A DNA stretch of 64,000 nt from Scilla litardierei (Eukaryota > Streptophyta > Magnoliopsida > Asparagales > Asparagaceae), in contig JAULAV010002492.1 of the NCBI GenBank assembly GCA_030789695.1, forward strand, positions 1-64,000. The letters run 5' to 3'. Position numbers and translations under genes: made by a program. Below are positions 55,560 to 64,000 of this stretch, piece by piece. The notes under the pieces were generated by a model that saw only the letters and a program-made list of their open reading frames with translations, had not been told where the DNA came from and did not search any database. Every line of letters begins with the position of its first letter. Positions within the stretch are counted from its first letter, which is position 1.

Positions 55560-57743
55560 CTAGGAAGGTGGTGCTGCACCGTCTCCGTCCTGAGGCGGAA
55601 GTGGTGGTGGTGGCTGGACAGGCCGCTGAGCGGGTGTGGGTGTGGAAGTGGTAGCAGGTCGAGTGTGTGTGGAAGTGTGGGCGGGAACCTGCTGGGTGGG
55701 TGGGGGTACGCGCGGGAGACGCTCCAGGACCTGAGTAAGATAGTAGTGAATCTGGGGGATCAGGTCAAAGCGGGCAGCCATCGCAGAGACGGTGGAGGAC
55801 AGGGTCCTAAGGTCGCCTCTGAGGCCACTCACCGCCCCCTCTAGAGCACGAATGCTCTGAAGTATAGTGTCAGGGGGAGGTGGTGCAGAGGGACACACCG
55901 GTCGGGGCTGTGCAGGGCGTGGCTGGCGTACTCGAGTCGCGTATGCGACGGGCTCAGCGGGGAAGGGTACAAAAGGTGCTGCGCTCGCAAATGTGGGCCT
56001 GGCCTCGGTGTGAGGCCGGGGCACCGGCCGGTGAGAAGCAGAGGCAGCAGCAGCGAAAGAAGAGTATAAAAGAGGCAGCGAGGCGGCCGGAGAGGTCGGT
56101 GGCACAGAAGTGTGGATAGACGCCACGACACTCTCGGAAAATACAGCAGGGGTGGAGACAGAGGTGACTACCGCTGGGGTGGAAGTGTGTGGACCAAAAG
56201 GCGCAACCCCAGCGGAGATCATGCTAGCCATGGTCTCCACGACCGCGGCAAACGAGGGCTCTCCACTCTCAACAAAGGTCAGTGGGCGCTCGGGGAGTGC
56301 GGAGCAAAGAGGCTCGACGGACAGAGGGCCAGTGGTGGTGGTGGGAGTGGTGGTGACAGCCTCGGAAGTGGTGGAGGTGGTGGAAGTGGGCTCAACTGAG
56401 GTACTCCCGACACCGACAGAGGTGTCAGGAGAGGCGGAAAGATCGGGGATAGGCTGAGGGGCCACAGGGTCAACAGGGGCGGCAGGCTCGGCAGGTGCGA
56501 CAGGGTCTGCGGGGGCAGCGTGGGCGGCGTGGGCCTGCTCGGCCTCCTCGGCCTCGAGCACGTAAGCAGCTGGGATGAGGATATCCATCGCAGGGAGCCA
56601 GTCGACATGGGCTGGTGCAATCTGAGTCCAAGCTGGGCTCGGAAGAATCATGTAATCGGCCCCGTAGGGGCCGTGCAACCAGACCCAGTGACGCTCACCG
56701 TGCAGACGAATCATCTTCATCTGGGCCATAACATCGATCGACAAAGAAGTGGGGCCCGGTACTCGTCGCAAGTCGTCAGGGAAGTCCTCGCCGGTCATAA
56801 GTGCAAGCAAGGTGATCAGGCCGCCGCAGCATATCGGTGAGCGAGCGCCCACCGATACAATAATGCGGTCCAAAAACCAAGCCGCAACATCAATCACGAC
56901 GGCGGGGACCAGCTCATCGCCATCCCTAGATAGAGCTCTGGGACGTGTCATCACGTAGAGCATGTAGAGCTCCGGCGTAGACATCGTGCCCGGCTCATAT
57001 CTGGCCAAAAATGTCGTCGCCATAAGGCGCTGAGCAATGCGGAGGCAGGGATGAACAATGGCCGAGGCCTTGGCCCTACTAGGGTCAAAGGCAGCGTGAA
57101 GACCCGTAATCCGGGCCCAGAAGGCACCGGCGTCGAAGGAAGGTGGGGGGATATGGGTGGGGCCGTAACCGCGATCGGCACCGGGGACAGCGGGCCACGA
57201 GAAAAACGCTCTCATCATATCGAGAGTGACCTGGCACTCCCGATCCATGAACCGGAACGAGCATCCCTCGTCGGTCCGGGCGATCGAACTAAGAATCTCA
57301 AGTGTCGGGCGGGTGAACGTGTCCGCCGACACCTGGAAGAAATCTCGCCAGCCCACGTTGTCGTACAACGTGAGCATCCCCTCTAGTACCCCCAGGCGTC
57401 CTAGGTCAGCGAGGTGTGCAAACCTGGAGGGTACGATCGAGCGTTGGGAGATACGCTCGAAGACGGCGCGATGTGCGTCGTCTCGGAATGTAATCCCGAG
57501 CGGCCCGACCAGTGGAGCCGGAGGTGGTGGCTGTGCGGCGGGGAGTGGCTGTGCGGGCTGTGCGGGCTGTGTGGGCACTGCAGGCTGTGCGGGGTGTGCG
57601 GGGCCTGCAGGCTGTGCTGGGTGGATGGGGTGTGTGGGGGACGGTGGAGGAGAGTCCTCCAACTCGTGGGAGGGGCCGGCATCATCCGACCGCTTCCGCT
57701 TGGCGGAAGCTCTCTTCGACCGCGGCCGTGTCCGGTGCGGCAT
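55560..57743 (-). CDS. ATHILA-type (ORF1/env-like) protein, intact, 727 aa
   Basis: Start MPHRTRPRSKRASAKRKRSD gives a basic, nuclear-signal-like N-terminus, then a Pro/Ala repeat (PAQPAGPAHPAQ). The core, about residues 85-400, includes FERISQRSIVPSRFAHLADL, SFRFMDRECQVTLDMM and RHWVWLHGPYGADYMI, in the style of the ATHILA ORF family (PF03078). Then a Thr/Ser/Pro-rich stretch and, near residues 630-690, a heptad-like helix (ALEGAVSGLRGDLRTLSSTV). No signal peptide; one mildly hydrophobic stretch (CCGGLITLLALMTG). The role is unknown in the family; 'envelope-like' is only a label. It is the only uninterrupted ORF of the element although polymerase is lost, which suggests selection or recent origin. 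It may be expressed from the promoter-like cluster at 58290-58640. Confidence 0.85.
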   Translation of the reverse strand: MPHRTRPRSKRASAKRKRSDDAGPSHELEDSPPPSPTHPIHPAQPAGPAHPAQPAVPTQPAQPAQPLPAAQPPPPAPLVGPLGITFRDDAHRAVFERISQRSIVPSRFAHLADLGRLGVLEGMLTLYDNVGWRDFFQVSADTFTRPTLEILSSIARTDEGCSFRFMDRECQVTLDMMRAFFSWPAVPGADRGYGPTHIPPPSFDAGAFWARITGLHAAFDPSRAKASAIVHPCLRIAQRLMATTFLARYEPGTMSTPELYMLYVMTRPRALSRDGDELVPAVVIDVAAWFLDRIIVSVGARSPICCGGLITLLALMTGEDFPDDLRRVPGPTSLSIDVMAQMKMIRLHGERHWVWLHGPYGADYMILPSPAWTQIAPAHVDWLPAMDILIPAAYVLEAEEAEQAHAAHAAPADPVAPAEPAAPVDPVAPQPIPDLSASPDTSVGVGSTSVEPTSTTSTTSEAVTTTPTTTTGPLSVEPLCSALPERPLTFVESGEPSFAAVVETMASMISAGVAPFGPHTSTPAVVTSVSTPAVFSESVVASIHTSVPPTSPAASLPLLYSSFAAAASASHRPVPRPHTEARPTFASAAPFVPFPAEPVAYATRVRQPRPAQPRPVCPSAPPPPDTILQSIRALEGAVSGLRGDLRTLSSTVSAMAARFDLIPQIHYYLTQVLERLPRVPPPTQQVPAHTSTHTRPATTSTPTPAQRPVQPPPPLPPQDGDGAAPPS

Positions 57744-58289
57744 ATCGGCCCCGAGCGCGCGCCGAAAAAACGTGAAAAGTGTGGCGTGTGAAAAATAATG
57801 GAAAGAGTGTACCCCGACACGCCGCGAGTGCTAAGCAATGGAAGCGTGCGAAGTCAGCGCCTCCACGAAGCTCAAATCAGTCCCGAGAAGCTCCCCTGGG
57901 CTCCCCTAAGCTCCCAAAAACAACCTGCGCATGAAATGGCGATATCAGCGGGTAATATTCAAAACGTATGGAGCATTAGGGGTGTAATAGATAGATATAG
58001 GAATTGATTTGGGTTAGGGGGTCGTTTAACACATGGATCCTCGAAGAATACACAAAAAGAGGCGAAAAGGGGTGAAATAAGCAATACCGGAGGTGGCCGG
58101 AGACACGGCCGCCGGCGGCGACTCGGGCGAGGCACGTCGAGTGGTCGGCCGGCGGTGGCTGGCCGAGCGGCGGCGTGGCAACGGAGGTCGGGCGAGTAGG
58201 GGGTGCGAGCGGGCGAGGGAAGCTGAAAGGTCGGGGGTGCGAGCGGGCGATTGGATTTTAGCGTTTCGAAAAACGTGCCCCCCTCGACC
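57744..58289 (-). other. Leader between internal promoter-like cluster and the ATHILA ORF
   Basis: Minus-strand leader of about 550 bp, with short ORFs (for example 58026-58451, low-complexity). If the internal TATA is used, this is the 5' UTR of the ORF transcript. Confidence 0.4.
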
Positions 58290-58640
58290 TCTTATATAGC
58301 AAAATTTACGACTCGGCCGAGTGACTTGGCCACTCGGCCGAGTACGGTCAATAGAAAATTCCTCCCCGCTTATGCATCGGCCGAGTGGCCTTGCCAGCCT
58401 CGGCCGAGTGGAGTAAGTCCATTCGGCCGAGTGGCTCAAGCTACTCGGCAAGACTCGCCCTAGGAGTGTATCCGTTTTACTCGGCCGAGTGAAAATATAT
58501 ACTCGGCCGAGTAGCAGTTATACTGAAATCAGGAAAATATACAGAGAGTTGGGTACAGCAGACTTCCCTCGTTCGTGAGCGGCTCGGCCGGACGAACTTG
58601 TGTACTCGGCCGAGTGACTAGTATACTCGGCCGAGTGAGC
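58290..58640 (-). promoter_or_regulatory. Internal palindrome cluster and TATA box before the ATHILA ORF
   Basis: TATA box GCTATATAAG (58291-58300, minus) lies 11 bp from the first of about ten ACTCGGCCGAGT palindromes (58311-58640). Centre steps include 21 (58316, 58337) and 23, 23, 22 (58380, 58403, 58426, 58448). The same palindrome fills the LTR U3. Confidence 0.75.
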
Positions 58641-58970
58641 CTTGTGTTCTACTGTTTGTCTTTGTTTGGGCTCTAAACTCCGTCTTTCTTCCTCCAGTCG
58701 ATTTCATCTTACTCCTAAGCATCGAGCGTCTTCCTAGGGCGCTCCTCGTCGTCTCGTTCATCCTCCTCATGATGGATTTACCTATCTCCTCTCCTGTCAA
58801 GAAAAATAGGACCCGTTAGCACAAATTTGTTTTTTTGGGCGAACGACTCAAAACACTAAAAATTTCTAAAACAAAAATAAAGAAAAGGCAAAAATAAAGC
58901 AATAACCGTCGGGTTGCCTCCCGACAAGCGCTCGTTTAAGGTCATGAGCTCGACCCCCTATGATTTTCAA

Positions 58971-60370
58971 TTAATGCGGGATGTTTGGTGCATATGAGAT
59001 GCACCCATCAACCTTTCCGGGGAGAACGCTTGGATTCGGAAGTTGCGGTGGCGTGTTCTCCCGCGGTGGTCTCTCGTCTCGAATAGTGCTGGGGGGAGGC
59101 TCCCCCAAGCTAGTGTTTGCTCTGGTCAATGGCTTCACCGGTGACGTCGATTTCCGTATCGGCGGAGCTTTCTTTGGAGACTTTGATTTCGAGAGCTTGC
59201 AGAGCTCTCGAATCCTTGCGACATCAGCGTCGCCTTCGTCATTTTCAGCGGAGAGGTCGGGGGAATCGTCTATCTTCTCTTCTTGGCCTAAATCCGGGCC
59301 TTCCTCAAAATCCTCATCGAAAAGAGTGCCAATCGAGTGGGGGATCGCCTCTTCAATTACCTCATCGAGGAGGTCCATGTAGTCAAGTTCCTCGTGGTAA
59401 GGCATGTGTTTCATAGCCTTAGGAATGTGAAGCTCCACCTCGATGTTGCCGACATTCAAAGTTAGGGTACCTTCTCGCACGTCGACAATTACTCCGGCGG
59501 TGGCGAGGAACGGGCATCCAAGTATCAATGAAGTATCTCCCTCCTCCTTAACGTCCATGATAACGAAGTCACATGGCAAGCATATTCCTCCCGGGACTTG
59601 TAACGGGATGTCTTCGGCGATCCCTACCGGCCTTGTTATTCGCCCATCGGCCAATTGTATCCGCATGTCGGTAGGTTTCAACTTCGTCCCGGTGTTTAGC
59701 CTTAAGAACATGGAGAGAGGCAGAGGCTCACACTAGCCCCAAGATCTACCAACGCCTTTTGAAGAGGGACACCGCCCAAGGTGCAAGGAATCCGAAAACT
59801 TCCCGGGTCTTTAAATTTGACCGGCTCCTTCTCTCTCTTGGTGAACCAAGAGCCCTCCTCGGCTAGCATGATCTTTTCCTTCCTCTTTCTCCCCGAAATC
59901 AAGTCCTTTAAGAATTTAGCATATGTGGGGATCTCCACGATGGCGTCGAGGAAGGGAATATTGAGGCTAACTCCTCTAAGATACTCGAGAAACTTTGTTA
60001 GCCTTTTCTCCATTTTCGCTCTAGCAAGCCTTTGGGGAAATGGGACCGGTGGCATGAAGCGCCTTTCCTCAATCAATTGTTCCGCTCTAGATTTCTCCTT
60101 TTCTTGTGGCTCTTTCTCCTTATCATCTTCAACTACCGGCTCAATTGGATCCAAGCTTTCCTCCACGGGCTCCTCGGTAGGAATCATAGCGGGGGATGTA
60201 TCCTTCCCGCCTCTAGTAGTAACGGCAAATACGGCATTGATGTGGCCGGTGTTGCTCCGTGGGTTTTGCTCGGGTTGCGTCGGCAATCGTTGAGTGTTTC
60301 GATTGAGCAACGCCAATTGCTCCAATATTTGAGCCACAACGGTATTAAGGGAGTCTTGCCCCGCCTTCAA
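58971..60370 (-). pseudogene. Protease region of the young Athila element, one frameshift, no polymerase after it
   Basis: In frame with gag after a TAA (60389-60391), 60370-59702 reads NTVVAQILEQLALLNRN... then IPCTLGGVPLQKALVDLGAS, where DLGAS is the Athila protease active-site style. A one-base shift near 59710 leads into MFLRLNTGTKLKPTDMRIQL ... LILGCPFLATAGVIVDV, the end of the protease. The following 58971-59400 is an acidic, then Pro/Ser-rich tail ending SYAPNIPH-stop. An autonomous Athila would continue here with RT; none follows. Needed to mature Gag; activity doubtful due to the shift. Confidence 0.82.
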
Positions 60371-60388
60371 GGTAGCATTGACCTTATT

Positions 60389-61741
60389 TTACTCGACCAT
60401 AAACGTCTCCACTCTAGCTTCGAAGTCGGATCGTTGTTGAGCTTGCGGAGTGTTTTGATTTTGATTCCTCCACCCTTGGTTGTATCCGGGCGGCCTATAT
60501 GGTGGAACTTGTTGCTTCGGTTGGAAATTTTGTTGTGGAGGCCCCCTCGGCGGATAGTTTTGTTGTTGGGGTGGTGGTGGTCGGGCTTGTTGAGGTGGTG
60601 CTTGGGGCGGGTTCAAAGCTCCTTCATTGTTGGCGTAGGAGAATCCGGGATGATTTCTTGCGGCCGGATTGGCCCAATATCCTTGGTTCCCCGCGACATA
60701 TTGTACTTGCTCCAAGGATCCTTCTCCTTGCTCTCCTCCCGAGTACATGGCTTGAGATTGGTCTTGCCAATCGCACATTTGGTTTGTTGGAGCGGAGGTA
60801 GAAGGGGCTCCTTGGGGCTCCGTGATAAACTTCTCCAATCTCTGCACTACCTTGTGGAGAGAATCAAACTTGCTTGTAAGCTCCGCTACGGCCTTCGCCT
60901 CATAGATACTAGTCGGCTTCAAGGAGGACGTGGAGTGTCCTCGCTCATCGCCCCATTGTTGATTGTTTGAGGCCATCTCCTCAATTAGGGCCGTAGCTTC
61001 CTCGGGAGTCTTTGACAAGATAGCACCATTCGCCACGGCATCAATAATTTGTTTGGTCCCCGGTTGGAGACCGTTGTAGAAGCTATGAACTAGCTCCCAA
61101 TCTTCTATGCTATGGTGCGGGCATTGATGCTTCAAATCCTTAAAACGCTCCCAAGCCTCATAGAGCGTCTCCTGTGGTCCTTGCTTGAAGGACATGAGAG
61201 CGCTCCGGATCTTCACCGTCTTGGATGGCGGATAGAACTTGTCAATAAATGCACTCGCCAACTCGTCCCAAGAGGTGAAAACTCCGTCAGCCTGCGTCCT
61301 CAACCAATAGAGTGCCTTGTCCTTTAGCGTGAAGGGGAAGAGACGCAGTCTGATGGCATCAATGGAGACCTCCGGCATCTGAAATGTGGCGCACTTCGAC
61401 AAGAATAATTGGATGTGGTAGTGAGGGTTTTCATGGGCATTCCCATGAAATGGATCCTGCTGCATCAGAACCACTAGTCCAGTTTTTAGCTCGAAGTTCT
61501 TGTCAGCCGCCAACTCCGGCACGGCAATGGATGAGGTCGTAGAAGAGGTCTTAGGCCGAAGCCTATCTCGAATAGAAATTATCCTCGCCATCCTTGCCGC
61601 TAATTGGTCCGCAGTTTCCGGGTTGGTCAAAAACCGCCCTTCTGGATTTTGTCTCCTTTCCGCTCTAAGTCTCTGCGCGGTACGTTCGATCTCGGGATCA
61701 AATAATATAGCTTCAGGGTCCGCCGTAGATCTCGTGTACAT
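60389..61741 (-). CDS. Gag of the young Athila element, 450 aa
   Basis: MYTRSTADPEAILFDPEIER start; retrotrans_gag core at about residues 95-235 (GNAHENPHYHIQLFLSKCAT, ALYWLRTQADGVFTSWDELA, YEAWERFKDLKHQCPHH), then a Gln/Pro-rich region (PQQARPPPPQQQNYPPRG). No zinc knuckle is seen. It ends with TAA (60389-60391); the protease follows in the same frame, so this stop either breaks the former Gag-Pro polyprotein or is passed by readthrough (the latter unlikely with TAA). Forms the particle and packages RNA in relatives. Starts 129 bp after the PBS, so the leader is short. Confidence 0.9.
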   Translation of the reverse strand: MYTRSTADPEAILFDPEIERTAQRLRAERRQNPEGRFLTNPETADQLAARMARIISIRDRLRPKTSSTTSSIAVPELAADKNFELKTGLVVLMQQDPFHGNAHENPHYHIQLFLSKCATFQMPEVSIDAIRLRLFPFTLKDKALYWLRTQADGVFTSWDELASAFIDKFYPPSKTVKIRSALMSFKQGPQETLYEAWERFKDLKHQCPHHSIEDWELVHSFYNGLQPGTKQIIDAVANGAILSKTPEEATALIEEMASNNQQWGDERGHSTSSLKPTSIYEAKAVAELTSKFDSLHKVVQRLEKFITEPQGAPSTSAPTNQMCDWQDQSQAMYSGGEQGEGSLEQVQYVAGNQGYWANPAARNHPGFSYANNEGALNPPQAPPQQARPPPPQQQNYPPRGPPQQNFQPKQQVPPYRPPGYNQGWRNQNQNTPQAQQRSDFEARVETFMVE

Positions 61742-61869
61742 GCACAGGGAAAACAGAGTTTCAAAGAAATGATTAGTACCATGGAAGGGTTAGGTAAAGA
61801 TAAAGAAATGGAAATAATAATAAAATAAAAAAAAGAATAGCTAGGGTGGTAAGATCAAACGCGATCGCC

Positions 61870-61887
61870 TCCCCGGTAACGGCGCCA
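61870..61887 (-). other. Primer binding site of the young Athila element (tRNA-Asp type)
   Basis: Minus strand TGGCGCCGTTACCGGGGA, 6 bp from the LTR. From memory the Athila site is TGGCGCCGTTGCCGGGGA; one base differs. Confidence 0.85.
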
Positions 61888-61893
61888 AAAACT

Positions 61894-63706
61894 TGATCGC
61901 TCCGGGACGTAACCCAAAAGAACGGTTGTAGTTTTACCGCAAGTGCACGGTGTAGCAGCGAGCGGGTTATCGAACACAGGGAGGACGAATGACCGTGCTT
62001 GCTCCAATCAACTTGGCTATTCAAGAAGAGAGATTTGCCTTTGGCGATCCTGTCACAATCGTCAGACAAAGTGCGAAAATATCAAATCAAATAAAGAACG
62101 TCTAGGGAATGGGGAATTCCCGCTACTCACCGTATTTCATGAATGTGGTTCATCGGTATCAAAATCGCTAGAATAAGATTTTGGATGAACTAGTTGCAAC
62201 TGAATGTAGAACCAAGCTCACGCTCTCGCGTTGTTGCCGGTCTATAGCTATCCTAGGCTCGGGTCCAATCTCTTGCAAACCCTAGCCTAGGGAAGCTAGC
62301 ATTAGGATCAACATCATCGTCCAATCGCGCACCGAGTCCAATCTCTTGCAAACTCGGCTCACGACCTAGATTGGGATAGTTCCTACCCGTCCAATCTCTT
62401 GCAAACGGGTATTGGCGCGGAATTGAAATCGGAAACCCCAGTATCGGTCCAATCTCTTGCAAACCGATACTACGGAAATTCGATTCCAACCCAATTCGGA
62501 TTTCTAGGGTTTCCTATTGAATTGGGATCCAATCTCTTGCAAATCCCAATCGATGTGAATTCCTAGCCATCCGTAGTAAATCAATCACAATCTAATCCCT
62601 AGTAACAATTCTAGCAAAATTTCTACTAATTCATCACAAGTATGAAATTGGGCTCGTAGGGTTCATCCCCACGCCCCAAGACGTGGCGACTACTCGCAAT
62701 TCATAGCAAGATCACAAAAATAATCAATGAAATAAGCAATAGAATTCATCACAATATTGAGATATGCAATAAAAATAGAATTTTTAGGGAAAAGAGATGC
62801 AAACCAATGGAGTTCTTCAATTAATCCAACAAAAATCAAACTTTATCTCTTCTCCAATCTCCAAAATAAAGCTAAAAAGTTAATCTAAAAAGCTGCAAAA
62901 AATCTAAGAAGAAGCTCTAAAAACTAGGGTAAAACAGGGGTTAAATAGCCCCCAAAATCGTCCAAAAAATGTGACCAAAATACCCCTGCGCAGCCTGTTT
63001 TCCGCAATTTTCGCTACAGGCAGCGCATCGCACTCGGCCGAGTGACAAAAGTCGCTCGGCCGAGTGAAAACCCTATAATTTTCCAGTAAGTATCGATCTT
63101 CAGGGGTCTTCATTTCGGGGGCGGCTCGGCCGAGTGAGTTGTCGTCACTCGGCCGACGGCTTCATGGTACTCGGGCGGACGGGATAAGCCACTCGGCCGA
63201 GTGGGTCTTCTGAAGCTCAGGCAGCCGAAAAACAGTAACTTGGGGATTATTGAAGGGCTTCGTCTGGGCGCCACTCGGGAGGACGGGGTCTCGTCACTCG
63301 GCCGATGTGGTCTCCGTCGCTCGGCCGAGTGCACATAGAAATCGTGTCTGAACTGGTCGACCGAGCGGTGTCTCGCTGGTCGGCCGAGTGGCTCCTCCAC
63401 TCGGCCGAGTGGGACACAAAACATGCCCAATCTGCTTATTTTGGCCTCCTCGTCGCTCCTGCGACGTCCGTTCTTCTTCCGCTCCTCTCCAACAGTAAAA
63501 TACCCCTCGGGGAGGTCGTTGGTGACCGTCTGGAGTAGGCGTATCTCGAGATCACTCCAAATCGCGCCAAATCACCTGAAATGCGACAAAAACAACAAAT
63601 CGTGAAAAGCATCGCAATATCGTCGATATATCGTGAAAAACATGATTTGGGCGATCTAAATGGCATGCAAACATGCGGGAAAAAAGTGTAAAATAAGGAG
63701 TGATCA
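61894..63706 (-). repeat. 5' LTR of the young Athila element
   Basis: Carries the same promoter parts as the 3' copy: palindromes 63031-63414 and five hairpins at about 62252-62550. Here the third hairpin is fully paired and all five loops read TCCAATCTCTTGCAAA. Confidence 0.95.
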
Positions 63707-63711
63707 AATAG

Positions 63712-64000
63712 TATTTTATAGAATTATACGGAATTTACGCGAAATAAAACCCTAATTAACCAACAAATGCGGAATGAAAGAAATGATCAACAACACAAAG
63801 AACAATGCAATACTAACAAGCAATCTACCCTGGTTCGGTGCCACCCAAGTCTCCCCGACTTGTTACCGGTGCCCTAATCCAGCAACACCCGGATCCCCTC
63901 CGGATACTCTAGCAAACCGCTAGAGATTTCCTTAAGCCCAATTGCGGAAACCCCACAAGTGCAATCGACCTACAATCGATGTCCGTGTATCCCACAACCC
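63712..64000 (-). repeat. SIRE-like LTR, minus strand, second piece, runs off the window
   Basis: Read on the minus strand, ACATCGATTGTA.GTCGATTGCACTTGT, TTAAGGAAA, TATCCGG and TTTTATTTCGCGTAAATTCC align with 16540-16800 of the SIRE-like LTR, with considerable divergence. It joins 51740-51788 across the Athila element. Confidence 0.8.

Larger units (their letters stand above)
51789..63706 (-). mobile_element. Athila-type gypsy element, 11.9 kb, without RT/RNase H/integrase
   Basis: LTRs 51789-53602 (1814 bp) and 61894-63706 (1813 bp) differ at about 20 positions by eye (near 99% identity). Ends are TGATCGCTCC and GGAGTGATCA. The target duplication is AATAG (51784-51788, 63707-63711). PBS of tRNA-Asp type. 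Minus-strand order: LTR, gag, protease, internal palindrome cluster with TATA, ATHILA-type ORF, 3' UTR, LTR. No sign of polymerase or integrase is left between protease (58971) and the AGGCAACCCG-type block (58910-58925) that in Athila elements follows pol. Confidence 0.93.

Noticed and set aside
55482..57798. Plus-strand ORFs opposite the ATHILA ORF (up to 190 codons)
   Set aside because: Shadows of a GC-rich coding strand; the minus-strand frame is longer and has the family motifs.

Overview
The window is plant nuclear DNA, most likely from a eudicot with a large, repeat-rich genome. It contains one intact host gene that I recognise (a LITTLE ZIPPER leucine-zipper microprotein), one decayed DYW-type pentatricopeptide-repeat gene, two MITEs, and otherwise nested LTR retrotransposons of four kinds: SIRE-like and other Ty1/copia, Tat-lineage Ty3/gypsy, and Athila-lineage Ty3/gypsy. 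I saw no rRNA, tRNA or CRISPR. The species cannot be named from this sequence.

Layout. 1-5.4 kb: the 3' part of a plus-strand Tat element (antisense extra ORF, then its 3' LTR) inside a decayed copia pol, followed by a solo LTR. 5.4-10.7 kb: mostly single-copy-looking DNA with simple repeats, two MITEs with related ends and a broken PPR-DYW gene. 10.7-15.0 kb: a minus-strand Tat 3' end (LTR, antisense extra ORF, about 47-bp tandem repeat). 15.0-27.5 kb: a complete SIRE-like copia element (TSD GAGTT) with decayed gag-pol and a third ORF. 27.5-30.6 kb: a possible LTR, a short copia LTR, and a Tat 5' end with a damaged protease. 31.0-31.7 kb: the ZPR gene. 32.7-44.9 kb: a short non-autonomous Tat element whose 3' LTR is split by a minus-strand copia element (TSD GATGA). 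45.9-47.0 kb: another Tat 5' end. 47.1-51.7 kb: an old, truncated Athila-type element, interrupted by a SIRE-like LTR (51,740 onward, resuming at 63,712), itself interrupted by a young Athila-type element (51,789-63,706, TSD AATAG).

The young Athila element has gag and protease and an intact 727-codon ATHILA-type ORF, but no reverse transcriptase, RNase H or integrase, so it would need enzymes in trans.

Most unusual signal. The SIRE-like element and both Athila-type elements carry clusters of short palindromes (CAGTCGACTG; ACTCGGCCGAGT; ACTCGGTCGAGT). Within a cluster the centres are about 19-23 bp apart, close to two helical turns. In the LTRs the cluster ends about 82-87 bp upstream of a TATA box. 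The SIRE-like and young Athila elements have a second cluster plus TATA-like sequence inside the element, directly before the extra ORF that follows pol or protease. Those extra ORFs begin with a strongly basic, nuclear-signal-like segment and show no obvious signal peptide. I propose, as inference only, that the ORFs are promoter-driven separately and may act on DNA, perhaps on these palindromes.

A second unusual signal is RNA-like structure. The young Athila LTRs hold five hairpins with one nearly invariant 16-nt loop and five different, self-complementary stems. The old Athila LTR has counterparts at the same distance from its TATA box. The minus-strand copia leader has a duplicated stem-loop in which two base pairs differ by compensating changes.
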